Below are positions 17,017-26,422 of a stretch of 64,000 bases of DNA, one piece after another. The position numbers and the translations under genes are program-made. Each line of letters begins with the position of its first letter. The stretch's first letter is position 1. The notes under the pieces are model-generated. The model was not told the DNA's origin and ran no database searches. It saw nothing but the letters and a program-made list of their open reading frames with translations. The DNA is from Pseudomonas sp. TH41 (GTDB lineage: Bacteria; Pseudomonadota; Gammaproteobacteria; Pseudomonadales; Pseudomonadaceae), in NCBI RefSeq assembly GCF_016650695.1, contig NZ_JAEKFH010000001.1, forward strand, positions 186,001 through 250,000, read 5' to 3'.

Positions 17017-18366
17017 ATGATGGATGCTGCCTGCTCTGATTTGCTGTCCGAAGTGCGCGCTTTTCGCCAACGCTACCCCGAGGTGCGTTATGTCGACCTG
17101 ATTTCCCTGGACATCCCGGGGCATTTTTACGGCAAACGTTACCCCGTTGAGATGCTGGAAAAAGTCGCGGCCGGCAGCGCGCTCAAGCTGCCCCAGAACT
17201 GTGTACTGCTGGGCGTGCAAGGCGGGTTATTCAAAATCGGTGACTACTGCTTTAACGACGGTGACCCGGACGCGCTGCGTCGACTGGTCCCCGGCACACT
17301 CAAACCGGTGACCTGGGAAGCGCAGCCGCTGGGACAGATGCTGATCACTTCGGACGGCACCGAAAAGCCGATTGTTTTCGAACCGCGCGAAGTGCTGGCG
17401 CAGGTACTGGATCGGCTGGCGCGCAAAGGCATTCATCCGGTGGTGGCTTTTGAGCTGGAGTTCTACCTGTTCGATAAACAGCTGCGTGACGGCTTGCCTC
17501 AGTTCCCACGGGATGGCTTGACGGACGATGCCGATGATCAACCCAACATGCACATCGAGCGTCTCTCACGCTTTGCCCCGGTGCTGGACGAAATGGTTGA
17601 GGCGACGCGGGCTCAAGGCATTGATGCCACCGTGATTACGGCCGAACTGGGTCCGGGTCAGTTCGAGATCAACTTTGGTCATCTTGATGATGGTCTGCGT
17701 GCTGCCGACTGGGCCGCGCTGTTTTGTCGTAGCACCCGTGGCGTCGCGCTCAAGCACGGCTACCGCGCCAGCTTCATGGCCAAGCCTTACTTGCAGCACC
17801 CGGGCAGCGGCATGCATGTGCATGTCAGTCTGTATGACAGTGCCGGCAAAAACCTGTTGGCGGCGAACCAACAGCAACCGCTACGCCATGCCGTGGCGGG
17901 GTGTCTGGAACTGCTGCCACACAGCATGCCGATCTTCGCGCCGAACCAGAATGCCATGCGCCGCCTGGGCGGTACGGTGAACGTGGCCACACAAGCGAGC
18001 TGGGGTTTCGAAGATCGTGATGCGTGCTTGCGCATACCGGAGTCGGACTCGAAAAACCTGCGCATCGAATATCGACTGGCCGGTGCCGATGCCAACCCCT
18101 ATCTGGTGCTGGCGGCGATTCTGGTGGGGCTGGAACATGGTCTGGAAGCCGGCAAAGAACCCATCCTGCCGCTCAACGAAGACCGCAACAGTGGAGTCGA
18201 CTTCCCGCTGGAAATGCTCGAAGCCGTTCGCGCGATGCAGCATCAACCGCAACTGCGCGAAGGCTTGGGGGCTGAGTTCGTGGATGTGTATTGCGAGAAC
18301 AAACGTCAGGATCATCTGGCGTTCCTGCAGGAGATCAGTGCCCGGGAGTATCGCTGGTATCTGTAA
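17017..18366 (+). CDS. Glutamine synthetase family, gamma-glutamylputrescine synthetase-like
   Basis: 449 residues from the ATG at 17017 with AAAGGA before it; a second ATG follows directly. The catalytic barrel has FELEFYLF (metal-binding glutamates), ELGPGQFEINFGH, GSGMHVHVSLYD (ammonia/amine and ATP site) and RIPESDSKNLRIEYRLAGADANPYL, all GS-family signatures. No adenylylation-loop tyrosine region typical of GlnA is obvious. In this context it should ligate glutamate to putrescine or a similar amine (PuuA role), feeding the oxidase two genes upstream. The later enzymes (PuuC, PuuD) are not in the window. Confidence 0.88.
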   Translation: MMDAACSDLLSEVRAFRQRYPEVRYVDLISLDIPGHFYGKRYPVEMLEKVAAGSALKLPQNCVLLGVQGGLFKIGDYCFNDGDPDALRRLVPGTLKPVTWEAQPLGQMLITSDGTEKPIVFEPREVLAQVLDRLARKGIHPVVAFELEFYLFDKQLRDGLPQFPRDGLTDDADDQPNMHIERLSRFAPVLDEMVEATRAQGIDATVITAELGPGQFEINFGHLDDGLRAADWAALFCRSTRGVALKHGYRASFMAKPYLQHPGSGMHVHVSLYDSAGKNLLAANQQQPLRHAVAGCLELLPHSMPIFAPNQNAMRRLGGTVNVATQASWGFEDRDACLRIPESDSKNLRIEYRLAGADANPYLVLAAILVGLEHGLEAGKEPILPLNEDRNSGVDFPLEMLEAVRAMQHQPQLREGLGAEFVDVYCENKRQDHLAFLQEISAREYRWYL

Positions 18367-18452
18367 TGGGTGGGTGTTGATGGCATTAATCAATCGCCCG
18401 GCGGGCCTGAAGAAGACACCAGCGGCCTACGAAATATTCGCAGCATATCGGC

Positions 18453-18658
18453 TAATGCCAATCAGTTAAGCCGTAATGCGATCTGTAGCAGCTGGCGAAG
18501 CCTGCGTTCGGCGGCGAAGCCGTCGTGAAATCAGCCGATGCGGTACATCAGAAACACCTCGTGCGCAGGTTTTACGACGGCTTCGCCGCCGAACGCAGGC
18601 TTCGCCAGCTGCTACAAGAAGCGTGTTGCACCTGAGATTTCTTAACTGACAGGCATTA
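18453..18658. mobile_element. Composite palindromic element, copy 2 (inverted)
   Basis: 206 bp, ends TAATGCCAATCAGTTAAG and, inward from the right, TAATGCCTGTCAGTTAAG. The segments between ends and core are the reverse complement of those in copy 1 (AGATCGC.TTACGG on one side, an AAATCT..ACACGCT stretch on the other), so this copy lies in the opposite orientation. Bordering sequences GCATATCGG and GCGTATTGG match at 7 of 9 positions, perhaps a decayed direct repeat. The palindromic core is about 18492-18616. Confidence 0.72.
18492..18616. repeat. Large REPIN-like palindrome (GTAGCAGC type), copy 2
   Basis: Perfect inverted arms of 42 bases starting GTAGCAGCTGGCGAAGCC; the inner half reads TTCGGCGGCGAAGCCGTCGT in both arms, where copy 1 has TTCGGCTGCGCAGCAGTCGT. 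The arms thus changed together. It lies between the ligase gene and the convergent LysR gene. Confidence 0.88.
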
Positions 18659-18726
18659 AGCGTATTGGACAACCACACCATTGCCAAGCTGTTCAACAGC
18701 AGGCAGCGGGTGAACCAGGCGCTGGA

Positions 18727-19635
18727 CTAAATGGCAATCTCTGGCGTGCGACCTAAACCGGCTCCGGCCACTTCCTGTTCCAGCCAGTCGAGGAACTCGG
18801 AAAAGCCGCTTGAGCGTTTCACCCGTTTTGGATAGACCAGCGTGTACCGTCCACCGGTAATGACGCTGCCGGAATGCACTCGCGTCAATTGCTGGGTGAG
18901 CAACTCGTCGCGTGCGAGAACGGCGTCGACGAGCGCGATGCCCTGACCACATTTCACGGCGACGATAGCGGACTCCAGCGTATCGAAAGTCAGGTGAGCA
19001 TTATCGGCCCCGGTTGAACCCGGGTAGTACTCTTCCCAGCGGCGCCAGTCCAGACGATCCATGCTCGAGTCCACGAGCCGCGCGGTTTTGAGTAGCTCTT
19101 GCGGAGTTGTTCCGGCGAGCAATACCGGCGAGCACACCGGAATCAGTTCCTCTTCCCACATCTCCAGTGCTTCGAAGTCGGGCCATGTGGCTGTGCCGTA
19201 CGCGATCATGGCGTCGATCGATTCAAACGCAAAGTCGGGAAAGCGGTGATACACCGTGTCGACACTGACAGACACTTGCGGGTGCAAGCGATAAAACGCC
19301 GTAAGCCGTGGAATCAGCCAGCGTGCTGCCATGGTCGGATGCGCGCGCAGGCTGACGCTTCTGCCCACGGTCGCGAGCATGTGCGATGCATCCGACAGCA
19401 GGCCGATGACCTGCTCCGCAACCGGTACCAGCGACCGGCCTTCGGCGGTGAGCACGATTTTGCGCGTGTGCCGCTCGAACAGGCGGTTCTCCAGACGCGT
19501 CTCCAGTTGCGCAACCTGCCGGCTCACCGCGCTCTGGCTCAGGTTGAGCTGCTCACCTGCCTTGCCAAAATTGCCGGTCTTCGCAACCGTCAGGAATGCC
19601 TGCAAAAGCTCGATGGATGGCAGTTGGCGGCTCAT
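18727..19635 (-). CDS. LysR family regulator (GcvA-like)
   Basis: 302 residues. The N-terminal winged helix reads LPSIELLQAFLTVAKTGNFGKAGEQLNLSQSAVSRQVAQLE, typical of the GcvA/AmpR branch, followed by a periplasmic-binding-like effector domain. It is divergent from the flavoprotein gene at 19764 with a 128-base gap, the classical arrangement for a LysR activator and its target. It therefore probably controls the four-gene amine or amino acid cluster downstream of that promoter. The ligand is unknown. Confidence 0.9.
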   Translation of the reverse strand: MSRQLPSIELLQAFLTVAKTGNFGKAGEQLNLSQSAVSRQVAQLETRLENRLFERHTRKIVLTAEGRSLVPVAEQVIGLLSDASHMLATVGRSVSLRAHPTMAARWLIPRLTAFYRLHPQVSVSVDTVYHRFPDFAFESIDAMIAYGTATWPDFEALEMWEEELIPVCSPVLLAGTTPQELLKTARLVDSSMDRLDWRRWEEYYPGSTGADNAHLTFDTLESAIVAVKCGQGIALVDAVLARDELLTQQLTRVHSGSVITGGRYTLVYPKRVKRSSGFSEFLDWLEQEVAGAGLGRTPEIAI

Positions 19636-19763
19636 GTTTTCTATGCGCTCCTCGCATGGGATTGATGCAGATACATCACTGTTCTTTCAAATGATCGGGG
19701 CACATTCTTAGCCGAAATATCGACGCCACGCTACGCGTCATTCTCAACCTGACGGTCCCCCTT

Positions 19764-21107
19764 ATGAACACCCCAATAGCGGCATTTTCCACCGTGTCGG
19801 CGTCCCAGGACCTTTTGCCTCGTGAAGTCGACGTGGCGATCATCGGCGGCGGTCTGATGGGGTGTGCGTGCGCGTACTACCTTAGCAAAGCGGGCGCCAA
19901 GGTTCTTGTCCTCGACAAAAGCATCATTGCGGGTCAGCAATCGTCACGCGCGTGGGGCTTTGTTCGCCAGCAATCGCGTGATGAAGCCGAAGTTCCGCTG
20001 ATGCAAGCCAGCATCGAGATCTGGCGCTCGCTGGAACACGAGCTCCAGACCGACCTGGGGTGGCGCAATGACGGCTGTCTTTTCGTCGCGGGCAATGAGG
20101 CCGAACGTGACGGATACGAATCTTGGCTGACGGTCGCACGCAGCTTTTCGGTCGATACCGTGATGCTTTCGCCGCGTGAGGTGGCCAAAAAACTGCCGGG
20201 TTACGCCGTCCCGCAACTCGGTGGTTTGTTTACCGCCAGCGACGGTCAAGCGGAGCCCACGCTCGTGGCACGCGCCTTCGCGATGCGCGCCCGGGAACTG
20301 GGCGCCCACATCGTCGAACAGTGTGGCGCCAAAGGCATCGATGTCGCCGCCGGCCAGGTCGTGGGCGTTGAAACCGAGCGGGGCTACGTGAAGGCGAAAA
20401 CGGTGGTGTGCGCGGCGGGCGTCACCACGTTCCGCCTGCTGAAGATGCTCGGCATCTCCCTGCCACAGCAACTGGTCAGGGGAACGGTGGCGCGGACCAC
20501 GCCCGGACCGATGCTCAGCGGCATATCCACGATCGCCAACGGCGTGGGCTTCCGGCAAAGGATAGACGGCAGCTTCAACATCGCAGACGACGCCCATGTC
20601 GATGTCGACATGACGCTTGGCCATCTGCGCGCACTCCATTGGTATGCGCCTTCGCTGTGGGTGCACCGTAAATCGTTTCGCTTCAATTTGAACGGTGCGT
20701 GCCTGACGGATCTGCGCCAGCGCCTGCCGTGGTCGGAAGCGACGCGGCTAGGCGCGGGGATTCACCTGCGTAATCCGCTCACCCACCCGAATGACAAGGG
20801 GTTGGGAATGGCCATGCGCGCGCTCAAGGCCGCGTTCCCCGGACAGGTGAATACGCACATCGCCGACCGATGGGCTGGCGGTATCGATGTTTTGCCCGAC
20901 GGCATTCCCGTCATCGACGCGCAAGCGTCGCCGCGCGGCCTGGCCGTAGCCACCGGATTCTGCGGCCACGGCTTTGCCATGGGTCCCATCGTGGGCAAAA
21001 CCCTGGCGAACTGGATCGACTCTGGCGATCCAGGCCTTGATATGCGCCAGCTGCGTCTGTCGCGATTCGCCGAGGGCGACGTCAAGCCGCCGTCATCGCT
21101 GTTCTAG
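19764..21107 (+). CDS. FAD-dependent oxidoreductase (DAO/DadA fold)
   Basis: 447 residues. The FAD site is VDVAIIGGGLMGCACAYYLSKAGAKVLVLDK near residues 23-53, then SSRAWGFVRQQSRDEAE; C-terminal RWAGGIDVLPDGIPVIDA and ATGFCGHGFAMGPIVGK are typical of the beta subunit of sarcosine/opine/hydroxyproline-type oxidases. It is first in a row of three flavoprotein genes and a binding protein, all on the plus strand. Probably oxidises a secondary or D-amine, passing electrons to the respiratory chain. The cluster has a high-GC, Burkholderia-like codon use compared with its neighbours, which hints at transfer. Confidence 0.85.
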   Translation: MNTPIAAFSTVSASQDLLPREVDVAIIGGGLMGCACAYYLSKAGAKVLVLDKSIIAGQQSSRAWGFVRQQSRDEAEVPLMQASIEIWRSLEHELQTDLGWRNDGCLFVAGNEAERDGYESWLTVARSFSVDTVMLSPREVAKKLPGYAVPQLGGLFTASDGQAEPTLVARAFAMRARELGAHIVEQCGAKGIDVAAGQVVGVETERGYVKAKTVVCAAGVTTFRLLKMLGISLPQQLVRGTVARTTPGPMLSGISTIANGVGFRQRIDGSFNIADDAHVDVDMTLGHLRALHWYAPSLWVHRKSFRFNLNGACLTDLRQRLPWSEATRLGAGIHLRNPLTHPNDKGLGMAMRALKAAFPGQVNTHIADRWAGGIDVLPDGIPVIDAQASPRGLAVATGFCGHGFAMGPIVGKTLANWIDSGDPGLDMRQLRLSRFAEGDVKPPSSLF

Positions 21108-21171
21108 TCGATAGCCCTTTGTTAACGCTCATGCCTCAACACTCACGCGCCTACTTCCCGGGGGAAACACG

Positions 21172-22839
21172 GTGACACGACATCTCACGCCCAACATCTA
21201 CTACGATCCCGCGTCGGTGGCAGGCAAAGCACCGCCTATCAGCGACGAGACCGATATTCTCATCGTGGGCGCGGGCCCGGCGGGACTCGCTGCCGCACTG
21301 ACCGCCGCTGGGCATGGCCTGCGCGTCACACTGGTAGACGAAAATCCGGTCCCCATCGAAACCATGGGGGAGGAGGTGCCGCTTCATTTCGGTGGGCGGA
21401 TGGGCGCTGCGGTCTCTAACCGCAACAGCGTGCTGCAGACCCTGCTCGACGCCCGCCCGGAGATCGCCGATGCGCTTGAAGCCGGTGTCGACGTGCGGCT
21501 CGGCACGGCGGTCTGGGGACTGTTTCCTCAACAGCGCACCACGGCGTGGATCGAGGGCTCCGTCGCTGGCCTCGCCGATGACAAAAACGCCTGGCTGCTG
21601 CGCTTCAAGCAGGTGATCGTCGCCGCCGGAAGGCGCGACATGGGCCTCGCCTTTGACGGTTGGCATCGCCCCGGCGTCATGGGCGTGAGCGCCGCGCAAC
21701 GGCTGGCGACTGTTTACGACGCGCTGGACTGCAAGCGCGCCGTGCTGGTCGGTAGCGATACGCAAGCGCTAGCGTCGGCCCATGCGCTGATCAGCAAGGG
21801 CGTGCAAATCGTTGCAATCATTGAACAGGCCGGACACGTGAGTGGCGATCCAGCGCTGCTTGGCCTGCTGGTCGAGCACGGCGCTCAGGTGTTGACCGGG
21901 CATGTCGTTCGCGAGGCGGGCGGGGATGCATTCGGCGTCAAGCGGATTACGGCGGTCGCTGTCGACACGGCGGGTCGCCCCGTTTGCGGGTCGCTGAACG
22001 AAATCGAATGCGACACGGTGCTGCTTGGGGTGGCCGCCATTCCCGCGATCGAACTGGTCGAGGCCGCGGGGTGTCGCACGTCATTTCAGGCCGGCCGCGG
22101 CGGCCACGTCCCGGACACGGACCCTGTGCAGCGCACGTCGTTGCCGTTCATCCTGGTGGCTGGCGACTGCGCCGGCGTCTGGTCATCGAAAAGCCTCGAC
22201 GACAGCATTTCCCGGCGCGAAGGCCGGATCGCCGCGCACACCGCGCTGGCCGCGCTGGGTGTCGACAGGGGACCTAACGACAAAGCGCCAATGCCCGACG
22301 AGCCTGTCTGCGATGTTTCTGTCAACCGCGCAGCATGGGTGCGCGCGTCCACCGTCCACGCACAGAACGAACCCTTCGTGTGCCTGTGCGAAGAGGTGAC
22401 GGCCAGCGAAATTCTGGCACAACAGCCGCCGCGTTATCTCGACTGGACACCCGCCGACACGGCGGTGCAAAGCGTGATGACGTCGTCGCAGGCAAACGGC
22501 TCGCCCAACCCGGATGTGACGAAGCGTCTCACACGGGCCTGCATGGGCCCCTGCCAGGGACGTCGTTGCCGCGAACAGGTGGCAGCCTTGCTCGGCATCG
22601 GCGCCGGCGTGAGTGTCGACGTCATTGCGCTGGCCTCGTTTCGTCCTCCGGTCCGCCCACTGTCACTGCAGCAGGTGGGGCAGATCGAAGAAACACCGCA
22701 GATGCACAGCCGATGGGATGCGTGGTTTGACATGCCGTCGCAGTGGACGCCGTTCTGGCTGTGCGCTGGGCAGCAGACCGTCGCCAGGCGCCCGCAAGAC
22801 GCCATCCGTGACACCAACCCGCCGCACAACGAGGGCTGA
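21172..22839 (+). CDS. NAD(P)/FAD oxidoreductase with BFD-type [2Fe-2S] tail (OoxA/HcnB-like)
   Basis: 555 residues from a GTG preceded by GGGGGAAA. N-terminal dinucleotide fold: DILIVGAGPAGLAAALTAAGHGLRVTLVDE; second nucleotide motif around AVLVGSDTQALASA; FILVAGDCAGVW near residue 325 is the FAD-contacting GD motif. The C-terminal 90 residues carry cysteines in FVCLCEEVTASEI and ACMGPCQGRRCRE, the pattern of BFD-like [2Fe-2S] domains. It resembles the alpha subunit of octopine/nopaline oxidase and of D-hydroxyproline dehydrogenase. With the DAO proteins on each side it probably forms a hetero-oligomeric membrane-linked amine oxidase. Confidence 0.87.
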   Translation: MTRHLTPNIYYDPASVAGKAPPISDETDILIVGAGPAGLAAALTAAGHGLRVTLVDENPVPIETMGEEVPLHFGGRMGAAVSNRNSVLQTLLDARPEIADALEAGVDVRLGTAVWGLFPQQRTTAWIEGSVAGLADDKNAWLLRFKQVIVAAGRRDMGLAFDGWHRPGVMGVSAAQRLATVYDALDCKRAVLVGSDTQALASAHALISKGVQIVAIIEQAGHVSGDPALLGLLVEHGAQVLTGHVVREAGGDAFGVKRITAVAVDTAGRPVCGSLNEIECDTVLLGVAAIPAIELVEAAGCRTSFQAGRGGHVPDTDPVQRTSLPFILVAGDCAGVWSSKSLDDSISRREGRIAAHTALAALGVDRGPNDKAPMPDEPVCDVSVNRAAWVRASTVHAQNEPFVCLCEEVTASEILAQQPPRYLDWTPADTAVQSVMTSSQANGSPNPDVTKRLTRACMGPCQGRRCREQVAALLGIGAGVSVDVIALASFRPPVRPLSLQQVGQIEETPQMHSRWDAWFDMPSQWTPFWLCAGQQTVARRPQDAIRDTNPPHNEG

Positions 22840-22843
22840 CACC

Positions 22844-24013
22844 ATGCAGGCAGTTACGAAATCGTCCACCCGTGCGTCCGTCGTCATTGTGGGGGGCGGC
22901 GTGACCGGATTGAGCGCCGCCTGGTGGCTGGCCCGCGATGGCGTCGATGTGCTTGTTCTCGAAGCAAGCTTGATTGGCTGGGGCGCCTCGGGCCGTAACG
23001 GCGGTGGATGCTCACATCACCACAGCCCGCTGTTTGTCGAAGAACAGCGGCTCTGGCCGATGATGGACGAACTGCTCGGTTACCCGACCGAGTATCGCCC
23101 GGACCGGATCAGTATCGACCTCAACGAACATCAGCTTTCGCTCGATAAAAAAGTCGTGGACGAAGCCGCCTGGTACGGGTTGCGCGCCGACCTCCTGGAC
23201 CCTCAGCAGGTTCGGGAACTCGTACCCTTTGCTGGCGATAATGTGCTGGCTGGCTACTACTACCATTTCGGCGGCCACGCCAATCCGCACCGCACCCTGC
23301 AGGCCTACGCGTGGGCCCTGCAACATCTCGGCGGCCGCGTTCTCGAGCACACGTCCGTTGTCGCCATCGAACGCCAAGGCGACCGGGTGACGGGCGTGCG
23401 CACCGCACAAGGCCTGATCGCCTGCGACCACCTGGTGATTGCCGCAGGCCCGCACACCGGTGAATTGGCAGCCCAACTCGGCGTAGACATTCCGCTCGTC
23501 AGCGCGCGTGCCGAGATGATCGTTACCGAACCGCTCCCGTTGATGGAGGTCGGCGGTGTGGATGGCAATGGTTTGTATGGTCGGCAAACCCTGCGTGGCA
23601 ACCTGGCGTATGGCGGCGGCCCGCACGAATGGGTCGACCTCGCCGATCTGCGCGGCACCCGTGCGCAGTCGACACCCCTGCAATGCAGTATCGCCAGACG
23701 ACTCGCCGAACTGTTCCCCAAGGTCGCTCACAAACGGGTGATTCGCAGTTGGGCAGGGTTCATCGAAAATACCCCGGACGGTCGCCCCGTCATCGATCGT
23801 CCGGCCGCGCTGGATAACGTTATCGTCGCGACCCTGTCCGGTGTCGGTTTCGGACTCTCGCCGGCAAGTGGTCATGCCATTCGCGATCTCGTCGTCGACG
23901 GGACGTGCAGTTTCGCCGACCTGTCGAGCTTCTCGCTCACACGTTTTGCGGCCCTCGAGCCTGACTGGCAAGCCATTCAGGGATGGCTGCCGTTGCCCGT
24001 ACCCGGGGTGTAG
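22844..24013 (+). CDS. FAD-dependent oxidoreductase (DAO fold), third of the cluster
   Basis: 389 residues from the ATG at 22844, five bases after the previous stop. FAD site VVIVGGGVTGLSAAWWLARDGVDVLVLEA, then WGASGRNGGGCSHHHSPLF; C-terminal IRSWAGFIENTPDGRPVID and TLSGVGFGLSPASGHAIRDLV. It is a different paralogue from the protein encoded at 19764, so the cluster has one iron-sulfur flavoprotein and two DAO-type partners. No small HcnA-like ferredoxin gene is present. The substrate could be an opine-like or methylated amino acid. Confidence 0.86.
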   Translation: MQAVTKSSTRASVVIVGGGVTGLSAAWWLARDGVDVLVLEASLIGWGASGRNGGGCSHHHSPLFVEEQRLWPMMDELLGYPTEYRPDRISIDLNEHQLSLDKKVVDEAAWYGLRADLLDPQQVRELVPFAGDNVLAGYYYHFGGHANPHRTLQAYAWALQHLGGRVLEHTSVVAIERQGDRVTGVRTAQGLIACDHLVIAAGPHTGELAAQLGVDIPLVSARAEMIVTEPLPLMEVGGVDGNGLYGRQTLRGNLAYGGGPHEWVDLADLRGTRAQSTPLQCSIARRLAELFPKVAHKRVIRSWAGFIENTPDGRPVIDRPAALDNVIVATLSGVGFGLSPASGHAIRDLVVDGTCSFADLSSFSLTRFAALEPDWQAIQGWLPLPVPGV

Positions 24014-24092
24014 AAGGTTTTTCTGAAAATCGCTGCACGCAATTGGACTGTTCTATTTGCCACTCTCCTCCTGACAAAAAAAAGGATCGACC

Positions 24093-24890
24093 ATGAAACG
24101 AATGCTCCGCAATCTGGCTGTGCTGGCCTCTGTCGGCATGACGTTGTGTTCCTTTACGGCTCCCGCCAGCGCAGCGGCGGAGACGCTGCGTTTTGGTGTT
24201 GCCGCGGAGCCTTATCCGCCGTTTCTGGTCAAAACACCCACCGGGCAATTCACCGGTTTCGAGCCCGACCTGATCCGGGCGCTCTGCGAGCAGATGAAAG
24301 CCGAGTGCGAGATCAAGGAAGTGGCTTGGGACGGCATTATTCCGGCGCTGCTCTCCAACAAGTTCGACGTGCTCTTCAACTCAATGGGGATCAGCCCGGA
24401 ACGTCAGAAGGTCATTGCCTTCTCGCGCCCTTACTATGAGACGACGGGGATTTTCGTCGCCCCGAAAAACGTCAAGCTGACGCTGACACCGGAAGGTCTG
24501 GCAGGTAAGGCCATCGGTGTGCAGGGCTCGACCACCAATGCCGAGTTCATCCGCACCGCTTATGGCTCTGCATCGGGCATTCGTATCTACAACACGCAGG
24601 ACGACTGCAATGCCGATTTGCTGGCTGGCCGTATCGACGTCATGTTCCTCGACAAGCTCGGCGACATCGATTTTCTGAAGTCCGAAGACGGGACGGTGTT
24701 CGAGGAGAAAGGGACCGGCAGCGTCAAAATGGACCCCTTGCAATATGGCCTGGGTATCGGGGCAGGCCTGCGTAAGAGTGACACCGCACTCAAGACGCGA
24801 ATCGATCAGGCGCTCACGCAATTGCATGATTCGGGCAAGTACACGCAAATATCGGAAAAGTACTTTCCGGTCGATCTCTGGCCACAATGA
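24093..24890 (+). CDS. ABC-type amino acid binding protein, no permease nearby
   Basis: 265 residues. A signal peptide (NLAVLASVGMTLCSFTAPASAAA) leads into a type 3 solute-binding fold: LRFGVAAEPYPPFLVKTPTGQFTGFEPDLIRALC, then DGIIPALLSNKFDVLFNSMGISPERQKVIAFS and VQGSTTNAEF. It binds a polar or cationic amino acid or opine in the periplasm. It is last in the flavoprotein row, which suggests it captures the substrate of the oxidase, but no permease or ATPase gene follows (the next gene is convergent). Transport would need a shared ABC transporter elsewhere. Confidence 0.9.
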   Translation: MKRMLRNLAVLASVGMTLCSFTAPASAAAETLRFGVAAEPYPPFLVKTPTGQFTGFEPDLIRALCEQMKAECEIKEVAWDGIIPALLSNKFDVLFNSMGISPERQKVIAFSRPYYETTGIFVAPKNVKLTLTPEGLAGKAIGVQGSTTNAEFIRTAYGSASGIRIYNTQDDCNADLLAGRIDVMFLDKLGDIDFLKSEDGTVFEEKGTGSVKMDPLQYGLGIGAGLRKSDTALKTRIDQALTQLHDSGKYTQISEKYFPVDLWPQ

Positions 24891-24915
24891 AATCTGAGCA
24901 GCGAAGAAGAGTAGG

Positions 24916-24938
24916 GGAGGCTATTTCACCGAGCCTCC
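24916..24938. terminator. Terminator-like hairpin between convergent genes
   Basis: GGAGGCT pairs with AGCCTCC across nine bases, in the gap between the binding-protein gene and the GGDEF gene. It could end transcription from both sides, though the T tract is short. Confidence 0.55.
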
Positions 24939-24994
24939 TTGCCTGATAGCTCCGGGTATCGGTGCCGACGCTTTCAGCGACTTCGAGATGATGG

Positions 24995-26422
24995 TCAGGG
25001 CAGAGGTTGGAGGCTGGTTTTGAGGGCAGTGACCACACGGTTACGGCCTTCGTGTTTAGCGTGATACAGGCGTTGATCAGCTGTACGCAAAATGGCCTCG
25101 ATGGTGTCGCCGTCGCGGCCAGATTGCGATACGCCGATGCTCACTGTGACCACGGTTGACCGCTGCAAGCCATGAAAAGAATTATTTGCAACGGAGCTTC
25201 GCAGACGCTCAGCGATGACGTGCGCGCCCTCAAGTGAAGTCTGAGGTAGCAGTATCATGAATTCTTCACCGCCCACTCGGGCTACGCCGTCATACGGCCG
25301 GATGGAATCGAGGCATTTCTCCACGAAGCTCTTCAGGATGTCATCGCCAACCTGATGCCCGAAGCGATCGTTGATGGACTTGAAATTATCCAGATCGAGC
25401 GCCAACACGGAGAACGGCTCACCGCCGCGCTTGGTCCGGCCAATTTCGACTTCGACCCGCTCCATGAACCGACGCCGATTATCAGCGCCAGTCAGTGGAT
25501 CGGTCGCCGCAAGGTGCCCGAGTTCTTGATTGGTACGCTGGAGTTCCTGCAGGGCGCTCTCGGTATACGCCATCGCTTCGGCAAGACGCACCATCAACTC
25601 CTCTTGGCTGTAAATCTTCGAGAACGACCGCGTGGTGAGGAACGCTTGCACTACCCCATAGCTCAACATGAAGAATCCACCGGCGAAGATCGCATGAGCG
25701 AGCCACCACATGTGGTTCCACGGACGTGCAAGGATGAAGGCAAGGGATGACAGCGCGAACGCGGTGACCGAGATGACAAAAATCATCATCAGCGGCGAAC
25801 GGATACGGCGCAGCAGGAGCACTGCCACAGTCAATGTGGAAAGAACGAGGGCACCACCTTCCATCGAGAGGCGCACCGCGAGATTGCCGGCGATCGGCGA
25901 ATTAGCGACGTACGCCACTGCCACGTCAACCAGCAGGAACAGTCCTATCCAGGTCAGCCACGGGCGGGCCTTCATTCGTTGGTCCGCGGCATCCGGTGGG
26001 CGGTGGTACGACAGCATTCCGACTAACAGCAGAATCGACATGACCAGTCGAGAGGCCGGACCATAAAGCAGGAAGAGCCAGATATTGTGGTGTGCGAGCC
26101 CGGTGAATGCACCATGCAACGCGTAGATCAGCACAAAACCGAAAAAGCCAAGCGTCATCCAGCGCAGCAGCGGGTCTCCCGATGACTGATAGCAGCGCCA
26201 CGTTACGTAAGTAACAAACAAGCCTTCCAGGGTGGCTGCCGTGATCGCAATGATATGGAACAGGTGGTTCTCGAATATAAGGGTGGGGTCTTGAAAGAAG
26301 TATAAGTAGCCAATCAGATAGGCCGGAACAAACGCAAATCCTGCGAGCAGCAAGTAGGCGTAAACCTTGACGATGAGGCGAACAGCTTCAGGTGGCTCGC
26401 CGGTGGCGATGAGATTGCTCAT
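24995..26422 (-). CDS. Membrane-bound GGDEF diguanylate cyclase
   Basis: 475 residues from the ATG at 26422, chosen for GGAGGG four bases before it. The first 275 residues hold about seven to eight membrane helices in pairs, without a recognised sensor name. A short coiled linker (AEAMAYTESALQELQRTNQELGHL) leads to a GGDEF domain with DPLTGADNRRRF, LDLDNFKSINDRFGHQ and the active loop GGEEF. The DNA encodes ARVGGEEFMI, so catalytic residues are intact. No EAL domain. It should make cyclic di-GMP in response to a membrane or ligand signal. Confidence 0.93.
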   Translation of the reverse strand: MSNLIATGEPPEAVRLIVKVYAYLLLAGFAFVPAYLIGYLYFFQDPTLIFENHLFHIIAITAATLEGLFVTYVTWRCYQSSGDPLLRWMTLGFFGFVLIYALHGAFTGLAHHNIWLFLLYGPASRLVMSILLLVGMLSYHRPPDAADQRMKARPWLTWIGLFLLVDVAVAYVANSPIAGNLAVRLSMEGGALVLSTLTVAVLLLRRIRSPLMMIFVISVTAFALSSLAFILARPWNHMWWLAHAIFAGGFFMLSYGVVQAFLTTRSFSKIYSQEELMVRLAEAMAYTESALQELQRTNQELGHLAATDPLTGADNRRRFMERVEVEIGRTKRGGEPFSVLALDLDNFKSINDRFGHQVGDDILKSFVEKCLDSIRPYDGVARVGGEEFMILLPQTSLEGAHVIAERLRSSVANNSFHGLQRSTVVTVSIGVSQSGRDGDTIEAILRTADQRLYHAKHEGRNRVVTALKTSLQPLP

